From Cohnella sp. SGD-V74 (lineage in GTDB: Bacteria; Bacillota; Bacilli; Paenibacillales; Paenibacillaceae): a DNA stretch of 64,000 nt. A program made the position numbers and the translations under genes. Of the stretch, positions 25,656 to 34,300 are shown piece by piece. The notes under the pieces were generated by a model. It saw only the letters and a program-made list of their open reading frames with translations, was not told where the DNA came from and did no database searches. Each line of letters opens with the position of its first letter. The stretch's first letter is position 1. Location of the stretch: positions 124,001 to 188,000 of the forward strand of contig NZ_PVYW01000014.1 in the NCBI RefSeq assembly GCF_003001675.1, in the 5' to 3' direction.

Positions 25656-26049
25656 TGTATTACGCTCCTATCGCCGCAAACTACGCTAACCATTCTCCTC
25701 CCGGAAACCGAAATCCTCCCTTACGCGAAGTTCCCGCAGAGAGCCCGACCGGGCTCTAGATCCTGGATCGGGCTCATTTTAACGAATGGATCGCGCTCTT
25801 CACAGCCTCGGCCTCCCCATGTTTCAGAGACAGATTCAAATGCCTGGCCACCAGTCAGATTTTCATCATGGCCTCGCCCGTGTGCCGATATCGGATTCCT
25901 TGGAGCACCAATCTCCGTTTGAGCGGGATTGGGGAGACGATAAGCGATTGTTGTTTAGAACATCGCCCTTCGTTCACTTAGCCAAAGCCTCTCCATCGGG
26001 GTCTCTATCGGGCGTTTCCTTTGCTCGTACTTGCGGATTGGTCAGTTGC
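25656..26049. other. Intergenic region with competing hairpins
   Basis: No gene is seen. At 25740-25757 AGAGCCCG and CGGGCTCT form a tight hairpin; the left arm can instead pair with TCGGGCTC at 25768-25775, which is followed by ATTTTAA on the plus strand. The three-arm layout resembles a terminator/anti-terminator pair but no plus-strand gene follows, so its role is unclear. Confidence 0.4.
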
Positions 26050-26091
26050 AAAAAAAAAACGCCGAGGGCATGTTCTCCCTTTGACGGCGTT
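26050..26091 (-). terminator. Rho-independent terminator of the second HAEG-repeat gene
   Basis: On the minus strand AACGCCG pairs with CGGCGTT, with inner AGGG/CCCT, and is followed by nine or more T. It begins 11 bases past the stop of 26103-28043. Confidence 0.9.
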
Positions 26092-26102
26092 GAATGGTCA
26101 TT

Positions 26103-28043
26103 TTAACGGAATTTGACAGCGACTCCGAGCATGACGAGAATCTGGTTGGCTCCCGTTCGCTTCAACACTCTGAAGCCGGAAGAGGACGCCGTTGCCGTTC
26201 CCTCGTCGTTCGGGCAACAATACCCGTTCGAACGGCAGCTTCCGTCGTCCCGAACGCGCAGTTGGCCGACCAGACCGACGGCCACCCATTCGGGCCGATC
26301 GGAGCGCGGAACGTATACGCGAGCAGGATCGAATTGCGGATTGACCACTTTCTCAAGCTCTGTTCTGGCGGGGCGGACCAGCATCCCGTTGGTTGCCGCT
26401 TCCGCCTCGTAGAAGACTTCCTGGCGGATCGCTCTGCCCCACTCGTCTTTCAAATACTTGCCCCGCCACTTCAATTCTTCGGCGTTGGCAACAAAGGCTG
26501 GTGTTGCGCTCGTTATTCCGAGCACGTAATCGTCGGAGGAAGTCGCTTTGCGAATTTTATCTTCTTCCAGCGTCACGAAGTAACCGACATCGATCGGCTC
26601 CCCGTCCGCCGTCTCGAACATTTCCGCATAATCGGCCGGAGCGGCCAGCCAGCCGTTCTGGGTCACGCCTTGTTCGCCCGGCCCGGAAATCCGGGCAGCC
26701 AAGTCAGGCGTAACCACATTGCCGTTCGCCAGAAACCAAGAGTATTCTTCCGTCGCCGACCCGAAGCGCCCTATAATGTGCGCTCCAGCAAAGTTATTCG
26801 TATCGGTCGCTAATCCTTCGGCATGCGAATGCTCGCCGCTGGCGATTGTTCCGTTCCCTTCCGCATGCGCTGCAAAGGCGCTTGCTATCGTGCCGGTCCC
26901 TTCCGCATGCGCTGCATCTCCGCTGGCCATCGTGTTAAACCCTTCCGCATGCGACGCGATTCTGATTGACTCTGAATCAATCCCCTCGGCATGGGCCCCT
27001 TCACCGCTTGCTAGCGTTCCCGCCCCCTCCGCATGCGACACATCGCCGCTTGCCGTCGTGCCATTCCCCTCCGCATGCGCCCCAATGCCGCTTGCCCTCG
27101 TGACTAACCCCTCAGCATGTGACGAATTGCCGCTGGCCACCGACAGTTGCCCTTCTGCGTGCGAAAAATTGCCGCTGGCGATCGTGCTCGTTCCTTCTGC
27201 ATGCGACGCAAGGGCGCTGGCGATCGTAGTCCGTCCCTCCGAATGTGCCGTCACGCCGCTCGCCGTCGTGCCGGTCCCCTCTGCATGCGACGCAATACCG
27301 CTCGCTGTCGTAACATCCCCCTCTGCATGCGAGGCAAATGCGCTGGCGATCGTTTCACTCCCCTCCGCATGCGACACATCGCCGCTCGCCGTCGTGCCAT
27401 TCCCCTCCGCATGCGCCCCAATGCCGCTTGCCCTCGTGACTAACCCCTCAGCATGTGACGAATTGCCGCTGGCCACCGACAGTTGCCCTTCTGCGTGCGA
27501 AAAATTGCCGCTGGCGATCGTGCTCGTTCCTTCTGCATGCGACGCATCGCCGCTCGCCGTCGTGCCAATCCCCTCAGCGTGCGACGCCAAACCTTCCGCC
27601 GACGTATTCTCGCCTTCGGCGTGGGCTTGACTGCCGACTGCCGACGTTCCGGAGCCTTCCGCATGGGAGTTTGTCCCTTCCGCCAGCGTATTCGTGCCCT
27701 CTACGTGCGAATAATCCCCGAACGCCCGTCCCAACGCTCCTTCGGAATGCGCCGCAATGCCTCTTGCTTCGTTGGCGTACCCCTCCGAATGCGACGCCAC
27801 GCCCGATGCGATCGTACCGTACCCTTCCGCATGCGCCGTATCGCTTAATGCTTGAGAAAGATAACCTTCCGTATGCGATGCCGAGCCGACAGCGACGCTT
27901 GTGCTCCCTTCCGCATGGGAAGAGTTCCCGATCGCGAACGTCGAAAATCCCTCGGCGTGAGAAGCCGCTCCGCTCGCCGTCGTATTTAATCCGCCCGCGT
28001 CCGAACAAGCGCCAATCGCTTGACGATTGCATGAATCCGCCAT
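26103..28043 (-). CDS. HAEG-repeat (YadA-head-like) protein with C-terminal peptidase G2 domain, paralogue 2
   Basis: A 646-residue paralogue of 23194-24966. N-terminus (MADSCNRQAIG.CSDAGGLNTT) and C-terminal domain are nearly the same; the repeat region has 28 units instead of 24, and the length difference of 56 residues is exactly four units. Inside it a block of about 187 bases occurs twice with a 336-base (eight-unit) offset and almost no mismatches, a sign of recent expansion. The 5' leader (CGCTCGTCCAAAC...CTCGAATA) is shared with paralogue 1. ATG 28043 follows GGGGGGCGGAT. The repeats should trimerise; the C-terminal domain should act as a folding aid that then cleaves itself off, by analogy with phage appendages. 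Confidence 0.85.
   Translation of the reverse strand: MADSCNRQAIGACSDAGGLNTTASGAASHAEGFSTFAIGNSSHAEGSTSVAVGSASHTEGYLSQALSDTAHAEGYGTIASGVASHSEGYANEARGIAAHSEGALGRAFGDYSHVEGTNTLAEGTNSHAEGSGTSAVGSQAHAEGENTSAEGLASHAEGIGTTASGDASHAEGTSTIASGNFSHAEGQLSVASGNSSHAEGLVTRASGIGAHAEGNGTTASGDVSHAEGSETIASAFASHAEGDVTTASGIASHAEGTGTTASGVTAHSEGRTTIASALASHAEGTSTIASGNFSHAEGQLSVASGNSSHAEGLVTRASGIGAHAEGNGTTASGDVSHAEGAGTLASGEGAHAEGIDSESIRIASHAEGFNTMASGDAAHAEGTGTIASAFAAHAEGNGTIASGEHSHAEGLATDTNNFAGAHIIGRFGSATEEYSWFLANGNVVTPDLAARISGPGEQGVTQNGWLAAPADYAEMFETADGEPIDVGYFVTLEEDKIRKATSSDDYVLGITSATPAFVANAEELKWRGKYLKDEWGRAIRQEVFYEAEAATNGMLVRPARTELEKVVNPQFDPARVYVPRSDRPEWVAVGLVGQLRVRDDGSCRSNGYCCPNDEGTATASSSGFRVLKRTGANQILVMLGVAVKFR
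27024..27210. repeat. Direct repeat, first copy (second copy 27360-27546)
   Basis: A 187-base block within the second HAEG gene recurs 336 bases on with about one mismatch. It encodes the units SHAEGTST to SHAEGNGT and part of the next, far more alike than other units in the gene. Confidence 0.85.
27360..27546. repeat. Direct repeat, second copy (first copy 27024-27210)
   Basis: See the first copy. The offset of 336 bases equals eight 42-base coding units, so the frame is kept. Confidence 0.85.
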
Positions 28044-28134
28044 ATCCGCCCCCCCGTTTCTTCTCATGATGATTTATCCTATTCGAGAAAAAGCGCAAGC
28101 GTTTGGACGAGCGGATCCCTTCTTTTCGACAAAC

Positions 28135-28584
28135 TTATCCCTTCTCGGTTATTTTGCTCCGTACCCAACGTGCGACCATAGTGAGCACCGTCAATGCCGC
28201 GCCAACCTCTATAGCATGATCCGCGACGTTCAAGATGCCGCCCGATCGGACGATAAAATCCGTCACCTGACCGAACAGCAGACGATCGACGCCGTTACCG
28301 ACCGCTCCCCCTACGAGAAAACCGAGCGCGACGTCCATCGTAATGCCTTGCGCTTCTCCTTTTTTCCGATAGATCAGCACGCCCAACACGAACAAAACAG
28401 CGATAACTCCGAACAATCTCCCGTAGCCTTGCAGCAGGCTTCCGGCCATTCCGCTATTTTCAAAGCGGGTCCACTCTCTGCCCCACAGGATCAGCGTTTC
28501 TCCCACCTCAAGATGCACTCTTACCCAAGCTTTCGTTAACTGATCGGCTGCGACGACGAGAAAAGCGATGATGTAGAACGGCAT
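28135..28584 (-). CDS. lspA: Signal peptidase II (lipoprotein signal peptidase)
   Basis: A 149-residue membrane aspartic protease with four predicted helices. FENSGMAGSLL corresponds to the NTGAAWS-like motif, VGNGVDRLLFGQVTDFI supplies the first catalytic Asp (about residue 109) and LNVADHAI the second (about 122). It cleaves signal peptides before lipidated Cys. The motifs are somewhat divergent and there is no adjacent rluD or pyrR as in the canonical lspA locus, so this may be a second, accessory copy. It lies just upstream of the HAEG gene on the same strand with a 91-base gap; a functional tie is not shown. Confidence 0.85.
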   Translation of the reverse strand: MPFYIIAFLVVAADQLTKAWVRVHLEVGETLILWGREWTRFENSGMAGSLLQGYGRLFGVIAVLFVLGVLIYRKKGEAQGITMDVALGFLVGGAVGNGVDRLLFGQVTDFIVRSGGILNVADHAIEVGAALTVLTMVARWVRSKITEKG

Positions 28585-28688
28585 ATCCCGACCTTCTTCC
28601 TGTCCCCGTCGATCCGGGTTTACCCCAGTATAGCTTAATCGTCGGCTTGGGTTAACCGGTTGGTCTTATTGCCGAGCATCCCTCGCGT

Positions 28689-29294
28689 TCACGACAGGCG
28701 ATGCCACTTAGCCCACATCTCGGGCGGGTTCAGCTCATATACGCCGTCTTCCCGGTACATGAACTGGTGCATGATGAATTCCCGGCGCATCGTCGCGAAA
28801 TCCTCGTGATATTGCTTGATGAATTCGTTGATTTCCTTCTCGGCGTACTTCCTTCCGCTCTCCAAGTGCGAGACGATATGCTCCAGGACGATCAGCTTTT
28901 TCTTAAGCTGCGCCGGCACATGCTTCAAGCGGCCTTCCTTCGTGAAAAAATGCCGAATGACCGATGACCGCGTTCTCTCCAGCTCTTCTTCCATGTTCTC
29001 TTCTCCTTCCGTTCCGTCCGCCCCCCGATAGATGAGGCGCAGTGCGGCTTCGGCGTTGCCCTTCAGAAAGCAATCGTTCAGCGAGAAATAAATCGTGTTT
29101 TTGTCGCGGCGTTCATTGATCAGGCTCGCCTCCCGCAGCTTCGCGGCGTGATGCGTAATCGTCGCGGGCGTCACAGACAGCTTCTCCGCCAACGTCTGCC
29201 CGTTCCGTTCTCCGCCCGCAAGCAAAATCAGCATGCGGATTCTCGTGGGATCGGCTAGCGCTTTGTGGTAGGCAACGACTTTGTCGAGTTGCAT
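28689..29294 (-). CDS. ArsR-type regulator with DUF2087 domain
   Basis: A 201-residue protein. Residues about 5-80 are a winged helix (ADPTRIRMLILLAGGERNGQTLAEKLSVTPATITHHAAKL) typical of the ArsR group; the C-terminal part, about 105-185, has HFFTKEGRLKHVPAQLKKKL and EKEINEFIKQYHEDFATMRREFI, matching DUF2087. No metal-binding Cys pairs are present, so it is probably not a metal sensor. ATG 29294 follows AAAAGGAGA; the frame extends 11 codons further upstream through the operator. A palindrome at 29326-29337 suggests autoregulation. Confidence 0.88.
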   Translation of the reverse strand: MQLDKVVAYHKALADPTRIRMLILLAGGERNGQTLAEKLSVTPATITHHAAKLREASLINERRDKNTIYFSLNDCFLKGNAEAALRLIYRGADGTEGEENMEEELERTRSSVIRHFFTKEGRLKHVPAQLKKKLIVLEHIVSHLESGRKYAEKEINEFIKQYHEDFATMRREFIMHQFMYREDGVYELNPPEMWAKWHRLS

Positions 29295-29325
29295 ATTGCG
29301 ATCTCCTTTTATAAATTTAATATTC

Positions 29326-29337
29326 ATCTAATTAGAT
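29326..29337. promoter_or_regulatory. Candidate autoregulatory operator of the ArsR/DUF2087 gene
   Basis: ATCTAATTAGAT is a perfect 12-base palindrome, flanked by the direct repeat TATTCAT on both sides, 32 bases before the start codon. Confidence 0.5.
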
Positions 29338-29384
29338 ATTCATTAAATACCAATATAAAGATCAGCGATGACGTTGTCAATGCT

Positions 29385-29655
29385 CCCCCTTTGCCGATAT
29401 CCCCTCTAGTCAGTTCACGTCATACCTGTCCTAGCGCTTTTTCGCTTCTTTTGTCGCTATCCCTTCCGGTCAGTTCTCGCTCCCGCTGCCTTATGCTGCC
29501 TCCCCTTTTGCCGCTATCCCTTTGAGTCAGTTCACGCCATACCTGTCCTAGCGCTTTTTCGTATCCTTTGTCACTATCCCTTCCGGTCAGCTCTCGCTCC
29601 CGCTGCCTTATGCTACCTCCCCTTTTGCCGATATCCCTTTGAGTCAGTTGGGAGT
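29385..29655. repeat. Tandem array of about five 58-bp repeats (inverted relative to 29923-30302)
   Basis: Cores of the form TTTTGCCGATATCCC...GTCAGTT recur about every 58 bases, with two alternating unit types that make a 117-base higher period. On the minus strand a 92-residue frame (ELTQRDSGKRGGSIRQRERELTGRD-like) runs through because 117 is divisible by three; it has no ribosome binding site or recognisable homology and I do not call it a gene. Confidence 0.75.
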
Positions 29656-29922
29656 AATATCCGGTATCTGGTAGATTGATCCACTCTTCTACAATCACTC
29701 ATCCGAAGCCCGCGAAGTCTTGCAGCCGTTCCCAGTCTGGCGGACTGGCCCGAGCCTCACGGCAACAGAAGCTGCTGAACGCTAATTCGCAGCCGTAAGG
29801 ATGATCCCGATTAATCGGGATAGCTTGTCGCTAAACGCTAAATCATCAGGTTTCTGAGCCGTCGGGATAAAGATAAATGGAGGATAGGACATGTCCGATC
29901 TCACAGGATGCGTACGAACAAC
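29656..29922. other. Non-coding segment between inverted arrays, possibly structured
   Basis: No gene is seen. It includes the 18-base palindrome ATCCCGATTAATCGGGAT at about 29798-29815, GCAGCCGT and GAGCCGT, and two AACGCTAA copies around it. It could encode a structured RNA or a loop between the two arrays; nothing in it matches an RNA family I know. Confidence 0.35.
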
Positions 29923-30302
29923 CTGACTGAACGGGATACCGGCGAAGGAGAGGAAAAGGTACTATGTACAGATTCAGAATGCGGCGCTGAAACTGACTGA
30001 ACGGGATATCGGCAAAAGAGCGGAAAAGGTACTACGTACAGATTCTGAATGCGGCGCTGAAAAGCTGAGTGGATGGGATGCTGGGAAAAGACACTATGTG
30101 CACATTCAGAATGCAGCGCAGAAACTGACTGAATGGGATACCGGCAAAGGAGCGGAAAAGGTACTACGTACAGACTCAGAATGCGGCGCTGAAACTGACT
30201 GAACGGGATATCGGCAAAAGAGAGGAAAAGGTACTACGTACAGATTCAGAATGTAGCGCAGAAAAGCTAAGTGGATAGGATACGGGCAAAGAGGCAGAGA
30301 GC
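29923..30302. repeat. Tandem array of six 60-72-bp repeats
   Basis: Units start near 29923, 29993, 30065, 30125, 30195 and 30267. The core ACTGACTGAACGGGATATCG followed by GCAAAAG is the reverse complement of the core of the array at 29385-29655. Units alternate between an ACTGACTGAACGGG and a GCTGAGTGGATGGG type. Stops occur in all plus frames. Confidence 0.8.
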
Positions 30303-30351
30303 GATAAATCCCGCGGCATCTGCAATTCACATTGGGCATACCAAAGATGGC

Positions 30352-31265
30352 GGAACTGCAACCAGATAGCGTCGGCTTAGAGCGGGCCAATCCAGGATTT
30401 CGGAACTGCAACCCGGCTGCATCGGCTTAGAGCGTGCAACGGTGCGATGGCGGAACTGCAACCAGATGACGTCGGCTTAGAGCGGGCCAATCCAGGATTT
30501 CGGAACTGCAACCCGGCTGCATCGGCTTAGAGCGTGCGAAGGTGCGGTGGCGGAACTGCAAGCAGATGACGTCGGCTTAGAGCGAGCCAATCCAGGATTT
30601 CGGAACTGCAACCCGGCTGCATCGGCTTAGTGCGTGCAACGGTGCGATGGCGGAGCTGCGACCAAACGGCGTCGGCTTAGAGCGAGCCAATCCAGGATTT
30701 CGAAACTACAACCCGGCTGCACCGGCTTAGAGCGTGCGAGCGATGCGATGGCGGAACTGCAACCAGATGACGTCGGCTTAGAGCGAGCCAATCCAGGATT
30801 TCGGAACTGCAACCCGGCTGCATCGGCTTAGAGCGTGCAACGGTGCGGTGGCGGAACTGCAACCAGATAGCGTCGGCTTAGAGCGAGCCAATCCAGGATT
30901 TCGGAACTGCAACCCGGCTGCATCGGCTTAGAGCGTGCAACGGTGCAATGGCGGAGCTGCAACCAGACGGCGTCGGCTTAGAGCGTGCAACGGTGCGATG
31001 GCGGAGCTGCAACCAGACGACGTCGGCTTAGAGCGTGCGAAGGTGCGGTGGCGGAACTGCAACCAGACGGCATCGGCTTAGAGCGTGCAACGGTGCGATA
31101 GCGGAACTGCAACCAGATGACGTCGGCTTAGAGCGAGCCAATCCAGGATTTCGGAACTACAACCAGATAGCGTCGGCTTAGAGCGAGCCAATCCAGGATT
31201 TCGGAACTGCAACCAGACGGTGTCGGCTTAGAGCGTGCAACGGTGCGGTGGCGGAGCTGCGGTCA
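30352..31265. repeat. Tandem array of about 18 copies of a 50-bp repeat
   Basis: Each unit has a 34-base part (CGGAACTGCAACC ... CGGCTTAGAGCG) and a 16-base part that is mostly one of two kinds, AGCCAATCCAGGATTT or TGCAACGGTGCGATGG. Spacing is almost exactly 50 bases from the first to the last copy. Because 50 is not a multiple of three, the stop-free stretches through it are artefacts. It ends just before the GH5 terminator. Confidence 0.85.
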
Positions 31266-31269
31266 GACG

Positions 31270-31292
31270 AAGAAGGGGGCCATCCCCCCGGC
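31270..31292 (-). terminator. Probable terminator of the GH5 gene
   Basis: On the minus strand GGGGG-GATGG-CCCCC is followed by TTCTTCGT. It lies 36 bases past the stop; the T-tract is imperfect. Confidence 0.45.
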
Positions 31293-31327
31293 CACGAAGC
31301 TCGCGGTCGTCGGAACAGCCCCTATCT

Positions 31328-34300
31328 TTATTTCGTCGCTTCCAGCAGACGCCAGACGACTTGCGCGCTCTCCGCACGCGTCGTGAGATGCTGCGGCTCA
31401 AACCGTCCCGAGCCTTTGCCTTGCACGAGACCGAGCACACGAGCGGCCGCGACCGCATCGCTCGCCCATCCGGAGATCGACCGTTCGTCCGCGAACCCGG
31501 TCGATCCGGTCGAAGCGTCCGGCGCCTTCTTACCGGACTTCGCCTCGTAAGCGCGAACGATCATTACCGCCATCTCCTCGCGCGTGACCGGGGCGTTCGG
31601 AACGAACCGGTCGCCGTCCCGTCCTTGCACGATACCGGCTTGGCTGGCCGCCGCAACCGCATCGGCGTAATCCTCGCCCGGATCGACGTCTTCGAACGCA
31701 GCGCCTCCCTCGGCTTTAAGACCGAGCGCATTCGCAAGCATGGCTGCGAATTCGGCTCTCGTCACCTTGTCGTTCGGAGAGAAGCGGTCGGCCTCGACGC
31801 CCTCCACAAGATGTTTGGCAGACAGCTTCCGGATCGCGTCCGCAGCCCAGAAGCCGGCCGGAACGTCGGCGTACGAGCGGTCGTACTCCAGCACGGCATA
31901 TTTGCTGAAGTGACGAAGCGCAGCCGACAACTCGCCGTTAACCCACTGACCGCCCAAGTAGACGATCTTCCCGTCGTCCGCGATCAGGTACACTCCCGCC
32001 AAGTCGCGGTTCGCCCCGTCGTTTGCCTTTATCCTCAGCTGAACGGGAGGATCGAAGCTTTCCGGCTTCACTGTCTTGCCGTCCTTGGTGATAAGCGCCA
32101 GTTCCAGCTCCAGAATCGATCCCGCCAAACGCAGCCCGGCCTCGCTGGCTTCGTCGGCTTTCTTCGCCAGGGCGGATGCCTCCGACGCTTCCATCGGTCT
32201 AAGCGTAATCGACAGCTTCGACTCTTTGCGCTCCTCGTCGGATACGAGCGCCAACAGACTACGCAGCGCGTCTCCCGGAATGTCGAGGGAGCCGCTATTG
32301 CCGGTCACCGCAAGCGATTTGGTATCCGCCAGCGCCGCCGCGTCCGCAGGCAGAAGCACTCTCGATTCACCGGCCCCAAGCGATACGGCGATGCTGCCCG
32401 AAGCGTCGGCTTTCGGCTCCCGTACGAGCACGGCGCCTTCCTCGACGGTATCCGAGGTTCCTCCTCCACCGCTTTCTCCGCTGCCACCGCCTCCGCCGCT
32501 GCCGCCGTTCCCTCCTCCAGGTACGGTCGCGGATTCGGCAAACCTGACATTGTCCATATACATCGTGCCAGCGTAATCGCTTGCGCCATCCGCCACGACG
32601 ATCGTAATGTCGCGAAGCACGGTATCCGCGGCGATCACTTTATTGTCCGCGATCTTCGTCAGATCGAAGCTGACCTGATAGCGGTAGAGTCCGTCGGACG
32701 TTCTGACCTGCGAGGACAAAGCGTTCAGCGCGATATCATAGTTCTCCGCCGCCTGAGCCCAGTAGCCTAGGCTAGCCGGCGGGGCGAAAGCCAGATTGAT
32801 GGACAACGTGCCTTCGGACGCCCGAACCGGCTGCAAATAAAAATCGAACAGCAAGTACCGGTTCGCGTCCCGAGTGGCGTTGATCCCGCCCAGCACGATG
32901 CGCGGCGCGGACGCCCACCCGTCGGAGGGCTTCACTTCCGGATAAGCGACTTCCCAGCCGATCGCCTTCGATCCGTTCGCAGGCTGGATCGTCAGCGCGC
33001 TCTTCACTCCCGAGCCGCCGTCCCAGGCCCAGCCTTGACGGGTCGAATCCTCGAACGTGGACGGAAGCGTCGGCGTCCCCAACGGATCGTGCACGACCGG
33101 CTGCTCGACGATCTCCCGCACCCCGGACACGGTCACGTTGTCCAAGGCAACCCACTCCGCGTCTTCCGCGCCGATAATCAGAATGAGGTTGGTCATGACG
33201 CTGTCCGCGCCGTCTTCGCCGATAACCCCGAGGTTGGGCGCGTCGTCTTTTGTAATCGTAATCGTCGCTTTATAGGTTCCGTCGTCCTGCTCTTCGAAGT
33301 CGGCCGGATTCGCCGCAACCGCGCGAGTCGGATTCAGCCAACTGTGAGAAGCGCTCTGCGGAATCGCGGCAATCGCTACTGTCGTCGGAGCGGGGGCGAA
33401 GACGTCCAGCGTCAGCCGCTGCGCGCCCAGAATGTCCGGACGAGCGGCTGAACCGTTCGCGGACAACCGTACGTTGCCCCAGTAGTTGGTTTCCGAAACG
33501 TCGCTGCTCGCTTCCATACCGGACAGCTTTAAACGGCCGTTCTCGACGGCGACGTCAACGCTCTTCACAGGACTTTCCCCGTTCAAGTCAAAACCTTGCG
33601 CGGTTCCGTCGTCGAAGTCCCAGACGACCGTCGAGAATTCCTCGCGCGGAGTTCTGTCGATCGGCTCGTAAGGGATGCCCTTGATTCTCGCCCTGACGTA
33701 TTCACCCGATACGCTCAGCTCCGGAATCGACCACAGCTTGTCGTCGCCGGGATTCAGATTCGTCGCCTCGCTCTTGCCGAGTTCGAACGGCGTGAACGCC
33801 GCGGAAGTCTCGTTCTTGTTCGTGAGCGACCAGTTCACCCAGCTGACATTGTGCTCGTTCAGGAAGTTCAGCCAGACGTCGGCCTCGGCCAGGTAGGGAC
33901 CATTGTTGCCGCTCGCCTCGCTCGTCCCCCACTCCGTGGCGAAAATCGCGACGCCGTTCTCCAGCGCATAACGGGCGTTGCTCATGACGTTCTCCCTGCT
34001 GGCGCTGTCGTCGGCCGGCATGTGCGTGCCGGTATAGAAATGGACCGTATATACCGTATTAGGGTCCGTCTCCCCCGTATTCGGATCTTCGATCGGGTCG
34101 TCGGCCGCCAGGTCGGGACGCTGGCTCCAGTTCGGACTGCCCACGATAATCACGTTGTCGTTGCCGTTCGCCCGCAGCATGCCGACGATCGGCTCCGCGT
34201 AATCTTTGATTTTCCGCCAGCCCGCAGCGTCGTTCGTCACGCCAGGCGCATTGCCGCTCGGCTCGTTAGCCAATTCGTAAATGATGTGCTCGTTGTTCGG

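Noticed and set aside
29420..29698. 92-residue minus-strand protein with ELTQRDSGKRG-type repeats
   Set aside because: It is only the translation of the 117-base repeat array, with no ribosome binding site; the matching inverted array is full of stops.
30352..31265. CRISPR array
   Set aside because: The 34-base parts are degenerate, the 16-base 'spacers' are too short and repeat in two kinds, and there are no cas genes nearby.
31235..32770. 511-codon plus-strand frame
   Set aside because: Antisense to the SLH and linker part of the cellulase; composition is that of a shadow frame.
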